Source: Burkholderia puraquae
GTDB taxonomy: Bacteria; Pseudomonadota; Gammaproteobacteria; Burkholderiales; Burkholderiaceae
Assembly (NCBI RefSeq): GCF_002099195.1
Contig: NZ_NBYX01000026.1
Span: 1 to 64,000 of the forward strand
Direction of reading: 5' to 3'
DNA: 64,000 nt
The position numbers and the translations under genes were made by a program. The stretch's first letter is position 1, and each line of letters starts with the position of its first letter. Positions 16,886 to 25,949 of the stretch are shown here, one piece after another. The notes beneath the pieces are model-generated. The model searched no databases. It saw nothing but the letters and a program-made list of their open reading frames with translations, and was not told the DNA's origin.

Positions 16886-17220
16886 ATTACGAGTGCCGGG
16901 AAGCCGGACAAGCGGCGGAAGCCCTGATGCATTTGATGATGGCTCCCGTCAATGCTAGTCCCGCCGAGTAGAGTGGTGAGCGGAGGTGGCGTGGGAGGCC
17001 ACTTCCGCTATAGTGCTCGGCCAATCTTGACGAAAATCGATCGATAGACCGCCACATCTTGGGAAGAACCAAGCCTATTAGCGAGGGCTCGTATTTCTTG
17101 TCAATTCAGCGGCTTTTGCTCAACTTGTATGGCAAAAATGAAGCGAGCAATCATGGCGGAATGATTTGCACGCCGTTGATTTTATTCATGTATTGCGCTC
17201 AACTTAATTGACAAACGATA
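16886..17220 (+). repeat. 335-bp direct repeat, right copy
   Basis: Second copy of 8502-8836. It begins with the last ~40 bases of a DUF2188 gene and ends at the junction with conserved chromosomal sequence. Confidence 0.95.
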
Positions 17221-17231
17221 CCAGGCGGTCG

Positions 17232-17450
17232 TCACGCGTTCGTGTCGACCCAGAGGCGGCCCCAGCGCGACGCATAGGCAAGCGCGTGCTCTTCCTCGAA
17301 GAAGAAATCGATCGCGTCGAACGACACGGAGCGCGGCGACGGCCCGCCGCTCGCCCGTTCGATCGTCAGGTTGGCGGCGAACAGCCCGTTCGGCAACCGG
17401 GCGGCGGCGGGGGCGACTTCATAGCCCTTGTAGCGGATCGTACGGTTCAT
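17232..17450 (-). CDS. Small conserved protein, function unknown
   Basis: 72 residues from ATG 17450 (MNRTIRYKGYEVAPAAARLP...), with a C-terminal FFFEEEHALAYASRWGRLWVD. The frame extends to 17528 but the internal ATG gives the natural small-protein start; neither has a good ribosome site. The basic N-terminal strand and the acidic/aromatic C-terminal helix resemble small Burkholderia proteins of unknown role. It is the first conserved-looking gene to the right of the accessory region and is GC-rich like the core. Confidence 0.65.
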   Translation of the reverse strand: MNRTIRYKGYEVAPAAARLPNGLFAANLTIERASGGPSPRSVSFDAIDFFFEEEHALAYASRWGRLWVDTNA

Positions 17451-17685
17451 AGGGAGTACGGAGAAAGTTCGGACTTTCAGCGTACGAAAACCTGCCGGCC
17501 ACGTGAACCAATCTTTCGGCCAATGCAAATCACGCGGCGGGCCGAATCGTTATCGGCACGGGGGCGGGGAATGGGCAACCGGGGACAAGGATCGGCGTGC
17601 ACGGCGCGTGGCCGCTCATCCGAAGGTGAGCCGCCCGCGCCGGCGAACAGGGTCGGCCGGGCGTGGGCGGCGGAATGCGGGGAGA

Positions 17686-18336
17686 TTACTGGTTGGCGAT
17701 CTTCAGCACCGGCGCGAGCGCGTCGACCGATGCCGCATGCGAGGCCGCGCGATGCGATGCGAACGCGAGCGCGAACTCGGCCGCTTGCGTGCCGACCGTC
17801 TCGAGCTGGGCGACGACCTTCGGATCCGAGCAACTGTCGGCGCTGTCGAAGCGCGTTTCGAGCGTGTTCACGGTCGCACCGAACGGTGTCGGCCAGCCGC
17901 GCAGCGCATGCACGATCGAACGCAGCGACGTCAGCACGGTGCCGGCCGCCTGCCAGCCGTAGGCGGTGACGATCAGGCCGACCGCGCGCCCGTCGAGATA
18001 CGGGCGATCGTCCGCGCGCAACTCCTCCAGCGTGTCGAGCGCGTTCTTCACGAGACCGGAGACGCCGCCGTGATAGCCGGGCGTCGCGATGATGATCGCG
18101 TCGGCCTGGCGCACGGCGTCGATCAGTTCGCGCTGCGCGTCGGTCAGCGTCTTGTGTTCGGGGGCGTAGTGCGGCAGCGTATGCAGGAACGGGCCGTCGA
18201 ACAGCCGCGTGCGTGCGCCGGCCGCCTGCGCGCCGCGCAACGCGAACGACAGCGCGCGTTCGGTCGACGACGCTGCCCGGGTGGTACCGCCAATGCCGAC
18301 GACGAACGGGCGGCGGTGTTGATCGAATGCAGTCAA
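17686..18336 (-). CDS. NAD(P)H-dependent FMN reductase, flavodoxin-like fold
   Basis: 216 residues. N-terminal VVGIGGTTRAASSTERAL is the phosphate loop that binds FMN, and IIATPGYHGGVSGLVKNALD is the second conserved loop of NADPH-dependent FMN reductases (SsuE/MsuE/chromate-reductase superfamily). Such enzymes supply reduced flavin to monooxygenases or reduce quinones. No monooxygenase lies next to it, so the partner is unknown. Single-gene unit on the minus strand. Confidence 0.88.
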   Translation of the reverse strand: MTAFDQHRRPFVVGIGGTTRAASSTERALSFALRGAQAAGARTRLFDGPFLHTLPHYAPEHKTLTDAQRELIDAVRQADAIIIATPGYHGGVSGLVKNALDTLEELRADDRPYLDGRAVGLIVTAYGWQAAGTVLTSLRSIVHALRGWPTPFGATVNTLETRFDSADSCSDPKVVAQLETVGTQAAEFALAFASHRAASHAASVDALAPVLKIANQ

Positions 18337-18498
18337 GGGGCGCTCCTTGGGGATGGCTTGCCCGGCTAAGCACAGGCTTAAAACCAGATGGTAACGACCC
18401 CGCCGCCACTCTGAAAACGACTTTTCGTTCTATCGATATGCCGCAAGGCAGGGGCAATCGTGTGCGCGGCCGCCCAGATCGATAGCAGAAATGCTTGG

Positions 18499-18527
18499 TT
18501 GGGACGGCGGGCCGTGGTCGATAAGAT
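18499..18527 (+). promoter_or_regulatory. Promoter candidate for a small RNA
   Basis: TTGGGA (18499-18504), 17-base spacer, TAAGAT (18522-18527). The -35 is moderate, the -10 matches 4 of 6. It points toward the orphan terminator 40 bases downstream. Confidence 0.4.
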
Positions 18528-18533
18528 GGGCCC

Positions 18534-18601
18534 GTCTCCTCCATGATGTCTCTACTGACATGGGTTGGCCCCGCCGCGCGGATGCAGGCGGGGCTTTTTT
18601 T
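18534..18601 (+). ncRNA. Candidate small RNA, ~68 nt
   Basis: Predicted to start about seven bases after the -10 and to end in the T-run at 18595-18601. It would fold into a small hairpin (ATGTC / GACAT, 18546-18561), a single-stranded TGGGTTG segment, and the terminator stem. No ORF is present on this strand and both flanking genes are on the minus strand, so the plus-strand terminator has no other gene to serve. No known family is assigned. Confidence 0.5.
18568..18601 (+). terminator. Strong intrinsic terminator (plus strand)
   Basis: Eight-bp stem GCCCCGCC / GGCGGGGC (18568-18575, 18587-18594) followed by seven T. It works only on the plus strand; read in reverse the stem is not followed by T. 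Confidence 0.85.
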
Positions 18602-18646
18602 CGTCCCGGTCAAAAAAAGGGGCGCGATACGCCGGGTGCTTGCCCG

Positions 18647-18952
18647 TTACTCGAACACCGGGCGGAAGAAGCTGCGCTCGTAGCTGACGATGCAGCGGGT
18701 TTCCTCGGCGTAGCGGAACGCGGCCTGGCAGGCTGGATCGTCCTTCGAGCGTTCGCGGTAGCGCTCGTATTCGGCGAGGCTCGGGAACGAGAACATCGCG
18801 AGCGCAATGTTGTTCGCCCCTTCGGACGGCAGGAAGTAGCCGTGATGCGTGCCGCCGAATTTCTCGACGAGCGGAATCCACAGCTTGCCGTAGGTTTCGA
18901 ACTGGTCGAGCTTGTACGGATCGATGACGTAGCGAAGGAAGCAGGTGACCAT
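18647..18952 (-). CDS. NIPSNAP-family protein
   Basis: 101 residues with the dimeric alpha/beta-barrel NIPSNAP pattern: TCFLRYVIDPYKLDQFETYG at the N-terminus, HHGYFLPSEGANNIALAMFSF in the middle and FRPVFE at the end. The family is common in bacteria, often near metabolic genes, but has no generally accepted activity. Single gene. Its upstream side faces the acetyltransferase gene on the other strand. Confidence 0.85.
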   Translation of the reverse strand: MVTCFLRYVIDPYKLDQFETYGKLWIPLVEKFGGTHHGYFLPSEGANNIALAMFSFPSLAEYERYRERSKDDPACQAAFRYAEETRCIVSYERSFFRPVFE

Positions 18953-19231
18953 GAGTGCGCTCGAGCGGGGAGAATCCGGCGAGTCTGGAGGGTGCTGCTG
19001 CTTGTGTCAACGGCGCGCGTGCCGGCATTCGATGCCGTCGTGAATGGCGCTGCTTGCGCGCACAACGATCGGCCAGGTTTCACGCATCGGTAACGACGCA
19101 AACGGAGCAGCCGCACACGTCGATTTCGCCGTCTCTCCACACGCATTTCCCTAAACTTTTACGACATTTTTTCTTGCGACGGCGGCCGGCGCGCTCATAG
19201 ACTTCGGGCATCCCAACCACGGAGCATGGCA

Positions 19232-20029
19232 ATGTCGATACCCTGGAACGCGATCGCCGAACACACACCTGCTGCGCCGCCTTCCGTGTGCGCCGATCGG
19301 GTGATCGTGCGGCGATTCGATCCGGCCTTCGACAGCTACGCGCAACTCACGCCGCTGCTGCATCGCGCGTTCGCGCGGCTCGGCGCGATGGGGCTCAACT
19401 GCACGTGCGTCGACCAGAGCGAGGACGTCACGCGCCGCCGAGCGGAAGCGGGCGAGTGCTACGTCGCCGTATGTGGCGGGCGGGTGATCGGCACGGCCAC
19501 GCTGTATGCGACCGATCCGTCGTCGGCGTGCTCGCTGTACCGGCGCGAAGGTGTCGCGAGTGTGCGGCAGGTGGCGGTGGACCCTGCTTGCCAGAGCCGC
19601 GGGATCGGCGCGTTGCTGCTGTCGTTCGCCGAACAGTGGGCCGCGCTGCGCGGCTATACGCTGCTCGCACTCGATACGCCGCATCCCGCTGCGCACCTGC
19701 TCGCGTTCTACGGCGCGCAGGGTTTCGACGTCGTCGACGTGATGCGTTTCGACGGCAAGCGCTACGACAGCGCGATCCTGTGCAAGCGGCCCGTCGCGCA
19801 GGTCGCGCGCCGCGTGTCGCCCGCGTCGCGCATGGCCGCACGCGTGGCGGCCGTGCGGCGTCTTGCGTATGCGTTGCCGGCGCGCGTGGCCAGGGTGGCC
19901 GCGATGGCCCGGCGCGACCTGCGCGTGCGACGTGGCGCAGGCTGGGCGGCACGACGCGCGGCCGGTGCCGCGAGTTGCCGCTCGTCGCCGTGGCGCCCGC
20001 GTCAGCACGGGCGCTACACGTTCGGCTGA
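19232..20029 (+). CDS. GNAT-family N-acetyltransferase with Arg-rich C-terminal tail
   Basis: 265 residues. The GNAT core spans about residues 25-190, with the acetyl-CoA loop VRQVAVDPACQSRGIGALLL and the late motif LLAFYGAQGFDVVDVMRFDG. After about residue 195 the chain becomes a ~70-residue Arg/Ala-rich tail with no recognisable domain, which could bind nucleic acid or be poorly conserved extension. GGAG at 19221-19224 sits best for ATG 19232 rather than 19226. The substrate is unknown. Confidence 0.8.
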   Translation: MSIPWNAIAEHTPAAPPSVCADRVIVRRFDPAFDSYAQLTPLLHRAFARLGAMGLNCTCVDQSEDVTRRRAEAGECYVAVCGGRVIGTATLYATDPSSACSLYRREGVASVRQVAVDPACQSRGIGALLLSFAEQWAALRGYTLLALDTPHPAAHLLAFYGAQGFDVVDVMRFDGKRYDSAILCKRPVAQVARRVSPASRMAARVAAVRRLAYALPARVARVAAMARRDLRVRRGAGWAARRAAGAASCRSSPWRPRQHGRYTFG

Positions 20030-20541
20030 ACGCTGCGCCCCGGTTCGTTTTCCTGCTTTGCCGCGTAAACGTCGGATGAGCGGAGTGTGGCGCTCCCGCT
20101 CGTGTACGGCCCTCGAGACACCCCCGCCGCGCCGCGGCGAAACGGACGTTTACGCGCTTTTTATACCCCGACGCGATCCTTTGCCGCGATCTTCACGCGA
20201 ACCTTCATAAGATGGTTGCGTGGAAACGGAAGCCGCACGCGAGCAGGCTACCGGCTCGTCTCACCAATGCTGCCCTGCGCCGCCGGCGTGTCGTCGGCAT
20301 GCGCGGGCAGGGCGATCGACAGCGGCAGCATGATCGGGAAGAGCAGCAGAAGCCGCTTCAGCCGCAGGGCCGGCGCACGCGCGTGCGTGGCAGCGGCCGG
20401 TCATGCGATGGATAGGTTTCCTGCACGTCGTCGCATCGTGGTTCCGATGCGACGACTGTACGCAGTGATGTATTGGGAACGTCGAAGGAAACAGGTTCAC
20501 CCGATACATGGCGTGTAGAGACGGGCGACGAGCGCCCCGCG
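20030..20541. other. Gene-free region
   Basis: Some 510 bases between the acetyltransferase and the convergent DUF3999 gene. Long open frames on both strands look like GC-driven artefacts. One minus-strand run (LKRLLLLFPIMLPLSIALP, about 20250-20360) resembles a signal peptide but has no usable start codon. Confidence 0.4.
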
Positions 20542-21909
20542 TCACCCGTCGCGGCGCGTATCGACACCGCCTTTCGCGAGGCGCCACGCAATCGTGCCGA
20601 GCACGCCGACCGCGACGACCAGCGCGCTCCACAGCACGTAGCGGCGTGGCGCATCCGTGTCGGCGGCTGACGCCGGCGCGACCGCCGATACCGGCAATGC
20701 CGCGCCGACGCGCGCGGGCCGCACTTCGGGCGCCATCCCGACCAGCAATGCGTCGCGATTCACGGCCGACGACACGAGCGACGCGTCGCCGACGCCGAGC
20801 GTAAACGGCGGCGTGCCGCGCGCGACGAACGTCAGCGCGGCAGGATGCCAGCCGATTGCGACGGCCGGCTGGCCGCCGCCGAATCCGCCGTTGCGCATGT
20901 CGACGACGATCCGCCACGCGCGATCCGTATTCGCCGCGAATTCGAGCGGCGGATTGCGCTGCTCGCCGGCCTTGCCCTGCAGCCGGAACAGCACGGCGCC
21001 CGCGACGTCGCGCCACGGCGCCTGTGCGTCGGCGCGGCTTTGCAGCGTCGCGCGCGCGACGGTATTCGGCTGCGGCAGGTCGATGCGCACGCGGTCGACC
21101 GGATATGCACCATCGGTGTCGAACAGGTACTCGCCGGGCGTGCCGCCGGCCCGCACGTGCACGGCGTCGCGCCATTGGCGCGGCACGGACGCGGTGTCGG
21201 TCCCGCGTGCGCCGCGCGGGTGCGTCTCGACGTCGATCGACGCGATCGCGGGTGCGCCGTCGAGCCAGTCGAGCCGCAGGTAGCGCGGCGCCGCGCCTTC
21301 GAGCGCGATGCGTTCCTGCACCAGCATGTCGTCGCCGTGGCCCACCTTCAGCAGCTGCGTGCTGCCGAGCGGCCGCCAGCTGCGCAGGTCGTCGCTGGCT
21401 TCGACGGCGACACGCCCCTGGTAGCTGTCGTCGCCCACGTGTACGAGCAGCGCGTCGATCTCGCCGTCCGCGTGCGACAGGTCGACGAGATCCGCGCCGT
21501 GCTTCGCGTGCGCCGGTGCGGCGACGCCCGCGCGCAGCGCGCCGTCCGGGCCGACCGTCACGCCGAGCGGTGCGCTGCCGTTATCGGCGCGGGCGGGCGG
21601 CAGCGCAAACCAGTGCACCGGCGTGCGCTTCGGCGGTACGGCGGGCGCGGTCGCGGTCGCGGTCGCGGCCGGCGCGTCGAGCGAATACGGCACCGGCTCG
21701 CCTGCGCCGTTGAAGATGCGCACGTCGCCGAGATCGTCGCGCCGGCTTGCCGCATAGACGGGCTGCGGCACGGTGAGCTGGTAATACGCGGCGGCGCCGT
21801 CGAGGTCGAGCGAGAACCGTTGCGCGACGTGCCCGGCACCCGGCGCGCCGTCGGCCATCGCGAATGACGCGAGCAGGCTCAGTCCGAGCAGGGCGGCGAT
21901 TCGTTTCAT
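20542..21909 (-). CDS. DUF3999 exported membrane-anchored protein
   Basis: 455 residues: a signal peptide (MKRIAALLGLSLLASFAMA), a large beta-rich periplasmic part with repeated galactose-binding-like segments (LRLDWLDGAPAIASIDVE), and one C-terminal transmembrane helix (RYVLWSALVVAVGVLGTIAW) with a short basic tail. Its ATG overlaps the stop of the DUF2339 gene by four bases (ATGA), so the two are translationally coupled. DUF3999/DUF2339 pairs are conserved; an envelope role is likely but unproven. Confidence 0.85.
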   Translation of the reverse strand: MKRIAALLGLSLLASFAMADGAPGAGHVAQRFSLDLDGAAAYYQLTVPQPVYAASRRDDLGDVRIFNGAGEPVPYSLDAPAATATATAPAVPPKRTPVHWFALPPARADNGSAPLGVTVGPDGALRAGVAAPAHAKHGADLVDLSHADGEIDALLVHVGDDSYQGRVAVEASDDLRSWRPLGSTQLLKVGHGDDMLVQERIALEGAAPRYLRLDWLDGAPAIASIDVETHPRGARGTDTASVPRQWRDAVHVRAGGTPGEYLFDTDGAYPVDRVRIDLPQPNTVARATLQSRADAQAPWRDVAGAVLFRLQGKAGEQRNPPLEFAANTDRAWRIVVDMRNGGFGGGQPAVAIGWHPAALTFVARGTPPFTLGVGDASLVSSAVNRDALLVGMAPEVRPARVGAALPVSAVAPASAADTDAPRRYVLWSALVVAVGVLGTIAWRLAKGGVDTRRDG

Positions 21910-24900
21910 GGCTGGTCGCCCTGTTGCGCGGCGGCCTTCGGCGGCAGCGGCGAGAAATAGCCGATCAACAGCAGCAGCACGCCGATGCCGATGAACGACA
22001 CGATGCGCTCGATGCCAGTCACGTGCGACAGGTCGAACAGGAACAGCTTGACGACCGTGAGCGCGAGCAGCGCGGCGCCGACGAACCACAGCGGACGCAG
22101 CCCGCGGCGCGTGGCCCAGATCGTGATCGCGAGCGCGCAGAGCGTCCAGTACACGGACACCGACGCCTGCACGAGCGTCGATTCCGCCATCGCGCCGAGT
22201 TCGTACGGCACGCCGGCCCAGTGATGCAGCGTGCGCAGCAGGATCGCGTTCAGCCACAGGAACGCGGTCGCACCGGCCGCACTCAGCAGTTCGACGCGAT
22301 AGGTACCGAACGACCAGCCGAGCTTGCGTGCGCGGACGAACCACGACGCGGCGAGCGCATAGACGACCGTGAGCACGAGGTCGAGCGGGTTGAAAAGCGG
22401 CACGCGCGCCCAGCTTCCGCCGTCCTGCGTGAAGTTCGCGTAGAAGGTCCACACCCACATCACGACGACGAGCGGCAGCGACGCGAACGCGCACACGCGG
22501 GCGATGCCGTCGCGGCGCGTCAGCCACATCCCGGCGAACGCGAACAGGCTCCAGCCGACCATGAACACCTGCTGGATGCCGAACGACGACAGCACGGTGT
22601 CGATGTCGTAGGCCATGTGGAAGCGGTGATGCAGCGTGCGCAGCATCAGCGCGTTGAACCACAGGAACACGGTCGCGATGGCCACGTAGTCGGCAACGCG
22701 TGGATGCCACGCAATGCCGAGCGCTCGCAGGCGGCGCAGCCACACGGCGAACGCGACGAACACCAGGAACTGTGCGACGTCGAGCGGGTTGAGCAGCGGC
22801 AGCCAGAAGAGTGGCGCCGCGTTGCCGTCGCTGATCACGCTGGCGATGCTCCACAGCCACAGCAGCGCGGCGAGCGGTGCCGCGCCCCACACCTGGTACG
22901 CGTGCGGGAACGCCGCGACGGGCCAGCGCAGCCGCGAGCCGGGGCCCGACACCAGCAGGAGCAGCGCACCGAAGCCGTAGGCCCATGCGCTCCAGCTCCA
23001 TGCGCCTTCGGGAACGAATACGCGCAGGCGCCAGAAGCCTTCGAGCGACAGCAGCCCGCACAGGGTCCAGAACATCAGCGTATGCAGCGGCGCGATGATG
23101 CCTGCGGCGCTGGATTGCATGAGGCCGCGTGCCGTGCCTTGCGCGGGATCGACGCTCGCCGTGCCGCGCGACTGGCGCCACAGCAGCGCAAGGCCCGCGC
23201 CGACGGCGACGGGCCACGCAAACGCGCCCATCCCCGACAGCGGTGCTTCGTGCGCATCGAACGCCCGCAGCGCGAGCAGCGCCAGCACCGGCGTCAGTGC
23301 GAGCGCGGGCCATTCGGCGAGCGGCCACGCAAGCCGGCGGCGCGCGACGTGCGCGAGCCACGCGGTGCCGGCCGCGAATAGCGCGGTCGTATCGATGACG
23401 AAGCGGTCGGCATGCAGGTCGACGTGACGGCTCGCATAGACGAGGATCTCGTGCAGCCCGCCGCTTACCCACCACAGCAGCCCCCACGCCGCGGCGGCGG
23501 CGCCGATGTCGGGCATCCACGCATGCCAGGCGCGCGCTTCGCTGCGCCCGTGCAGCCACCAGCCGGTGAACAGGCCGGCGAGCGCGATCAGCAGCATCGC
23601 GATGGTCGGGCCGTTGAGCACGGGCAGCGCGGTGGCGTCGGCCGGCCCGAGCAGGCTCGTGAAGAACGCACCGGCCGCGGCAACCTGCATCAGCAGCCCG
23701 AAGCCGAACCGCAGCATGCGCTTCTCGCGCACGCCGAGCCAGACGACAGCCGCGCCTTCGATCGCCCATGCGGCGCTGGTCGTCGGGCCCGAGAACGCGA
23801 GCGGCACGGCCAGCGTCGCGAAGATTACCGCGAGCGCGAGCATGGATTCGAACAGCAGCGCGAGGCGGTCGCGGCGCCGCGCGAGCCACGCGGTGACCAC
23901 GACGTAGAACGCCGACAGCGCGACGGCGCTCCACGCGAGCCCGAACGGCATGTCCTTCACGAGCGACGCCTGCAGCGCGGTCGCGACGATCGGCGTGCCG
24001 AACACGAGCGTACCGTCCACGTAGTGCCGTAGCGCGAGCTCGCGTTTCACCGCATACAGCAGCGCGATGCCGACATACATCAGGAAGAACAGGACGAGGA
24101 ACGGCTCGGTGCTCGCGAACAGCGCGGGGCGGTAGGCCGTCACGCCCCACGCCGAGCCGATCGTGAACGTGAACACGAAGCCGAGCAGGTTCAGCGGACG
24201 CCAGGCCTTGAACCATGCGATCGCGAAGATGCCCGCGTTCAGCAGTGCGTAGTAGCTGAACAGCGCAACGTGGTTGCCCTGGCCGGTCGACAGCAGCACC
24301 GGTGCGAGAAAGCCGCCCGCGCTGCCCATGAACGCGAGCGGCAGCGCGTTCTGCCGCACGGCGAGGAACGCGCTCAGCGCGCACACCGCAACCATCAGCG
24401 GGAACGCTGCGCCGACGGGCAGCAGCGCGTAAAGCTTGGTCGCGGCGAAGATCGTCAGGTACAGGATGCCGACGCCGCCGCCCTGCAGCACGAGCCCGTA
24501 TGCTGCGCGGCGCGCACGCACGCGCCAGCCGATCGCGAGCAGCGCGGCCGCGGCGAGCGCCGTGCCCGCGAGGCGGAATTCGATCGGCAGCATGCTGTTG
24601 TCGGCCGCATACTTGAGCAGGAACGCGATGCCGAAGAACAGTACGATGATCCCGACGCGCACGACCGTGTTGCCGCCGAGCAGCCAGTCGCGCGCGGCGC
24701 GGAATGCACGCTCGGCGATGCCGGGTTCGCGCGGTTGGGGCGGTGCGGGGGAAACCGACGGTGCGGGAGCCGGCGTGGCGGGCATTTCGCTCGTACGGGG
24801 CGTCGCAGCCGGTGCCGGTACCGCCGCGGCGGCGCGAACCGTCGCGGGGGCCGGTGCCGATGCCGGGGCCGGTGCGGGAGCCGGGGCAGATGCGGACGCC

Positions 24901-25334
24901 GGCGCGTCCGCGCGTGCGGCGGCCGGCTGGGCAGGCACGCGCGGCGGCAGGGCGGCCGAAGGCGGGACGGGGGCGGATGGGGTTGCAGATGCGGTGCCGG
25001 TGGGCGTGTGCACCGTCGCGTCGGTCGTGGCCGAGCCGGTTTGTGCGCCGGCCAGCTGGCCGCGCAGCGACGCGATTTCACGCGTCAGCGTCTCGACGGT
25101 CGCTTCGAGGCGCGCGACGCGATCGGCGAGCGGGAATGACGCGGGCGGTGACGCGGACGTCGCGAACGCGTCCGGTGCCGCGTGATCCCTCTTGCGCTTG
25201 TGTTGCTGCAGCGCGTGGCCGATACAGAACCCGACGGCGGCGCCGAGCAGCGAACCGTTCGCGGCCGAGAAATCCCCGATCAATGCGGCGATGCCGCCCA
25301 CGATGAAGCCGATTACGGCAAATGCCCAGTTCAA
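21906..25334 (-). CDS. DUF2339 giant polytopic membrane protein
   Basis: About 1142 residues. It opens with a glycine-rich hydrophobic hairpin (FAVIGFIVGGIAALIGDF), a coiled-coil (about residues 70-95), a long Pro/Ala-rich low-complexity linker, and then more than twenty predicted transmembrane helices. A TTG at 25334 is the best start because GAGGGAGC lies upstream; the ORF is open further but without a ribosome site. DUF2339 proteins are inner-membrane proteins of unknown function, often paired with DUF3999 as here. Confidence 0.85.
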   Translation of the reverse strand: MNWAFAVIGFIVGGIAALIGDFSAANGSLLGAAVGFCIGHALQQHKRKRDHAAPDAFATSASPPASFPLADRVARLEATVETLTREIASLRGQLAGAQTGSATTDATVHTPTGTASATPSAPVPPSAALPPRVPAQPAAARADAPASASAPAPAPAPASAPAPATVRAAAAVPAPAATPRTSEMPATPAPAPSVSPAPPQPREPGIAERAFRAARDWLLGGNTVVRVGIIVLFFGIAFLLKYAADNSMLPIEFRLAGTALAAAALLAIGWRVRARRAAYGLVLQGGGVGILYLTIFAATKLYALLPVGAAFPLMVAVCALSAFLAVRQNALPLAFMGSAGGFLAPVLLSTGQGNHVALFSYYALLNAGIFAIAWFKAWRPLNLLGFVFTFTIGSAWGVTAYRPALFASTEPFLVLFFLMYVGIALLYAVKRELALRHYVDGTLVFGTPIVATALQASLVKDMPFGLAWSAVALSAFYVVVTAWLARRRDRLALLFESMLALAVIFATLAVPLAFSGPTTSAAWAIEGAAVVWLGVREKRMLRFGFGLLMQVAAAGAFFTSLLGPADATALPVLNGPTIAMLLIALAGLFTGWWLHGRSEARAWHAWMPDIGAAAAAWGLLWWVSGGLHEILVYASRHVDLHADRFVIDTTALFAAGTAWLAHVARRRLAWPLAEWPALALTPVLALLALRAFDAHEAPLSGMGAFAWPVAVGAGLALLWRQSRGTASVDPAQGTARGLMQSSAAGIIAPLHTLMFWTLCGLLSLEGFWRLRVFVPEGAWSWSAWAYGFGALLLLVSGPGSRLRWPVAAFPHAYQVWGAAPLAALLWLWSIASVISDGNAAPLFWLPLLNPLDVAQFLVFVAFAVWLRRLRALGIAWHPRVADYVAIATVFLWFNALMLRTLHHRFHMAYDIDTVLSSFGIQQVFMVGWSLFAFAGMWLTRRDGIARVCAFASLPLVVVMWVWTFYANFTQDGGSWARVPLFNPLDLVLTVVYALAASWFVRARKLGWSFGTYRVELLSAAGATAFLWLNAILLRTLHHWAGVPYELGAMAESTLVQASVSVYWTLCALAITIWATRRGLRPLWFVGAALLALTVVKLFLFDLSHVTGIERIVSFIGIGVLLLLIGYFSPLPPKAAAQQGDQP

Positions 25335-25949
25335 CGCCTTGCTCCCTCTCTGTATCGTTATCGTCCATCGATCGCGGTTGGCACCGGATCGAGGCGGTTT
25401 CAGCACGGCCGGCAGGCGAACCGGCAGGCGCGCGTCGAGCGGGTGACTTTCGTGCGAAGGCCCCGTGGCGACGTCGCGATCAGCGTGTTTGCGGGGAATG
25501 TATCACAGCGGCCATCGCGGATTTTCCGGGTTGGCGTGGTATCGCGGCGTGCGCCGCCCGGTGTCGTTGCGCGGCTTTTTGCACGGTCATGCTTTTTACT
25601 GGTGGATGCCGTGCGCGTTTTCGTCTGAACAGATCGGCGCATGATCGGACGTGAAATTGTCGTAAAGCGACGCGGGCCCGATGCGAATTGGCGCAACACG
25701 CGACGCGATATGCGCTGCGCTGCTGCGCACAAGTCCGACGCGCGATGCCCGCCGTTGCTGGCCGTGCGCGTATTGCGCCGCCGCAATCGGGTGCCGCCGC
25801 GCGGCGCGGCCCGCCCGGCGGGGCTGGAGGCCGTGTCGTATTTGCGCAAGCGTTTGTCGTAATTCGTCGGCAGGTCGGGGTTTTTTCTGGCAACTATGTA
25901 GGCACGCTAAGACAAGCGCGAGTCCCCGCTACACGAGGAGAAGGTTTCG
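25335..25949. other. Intergenic region before the choline transporter operon
   Basis: 615 bases with divergent genes on each side. No gene is seen. Promoters for the DUF2339 operon and for choV must lie here. Confidence 0.4.

Noticed and set aside
20246-20365. Minus-strand signal-peptide-like run LKRLLLLFPIMLPLSIALP
   Set aside because: No ATG, GTG or TTG precedes it before a stop in that frame; at most a broken leader.
20542-24384. A 1280-codon minus-strand frame running through the DUF2339 gene into DUF3999
   Set aside because: The part upstream of 21909 is an antisense-like shadow of the DUF2339 frame; the true DUF3999 start is ATG 21909 with a signal peptide and an ATGA overlap.
25641-25862. 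73-codon Arg-rich ORF before choV
   Set aside because: Composition resembles noncoding GC-rich DNA and no ribosome site or motif is present.
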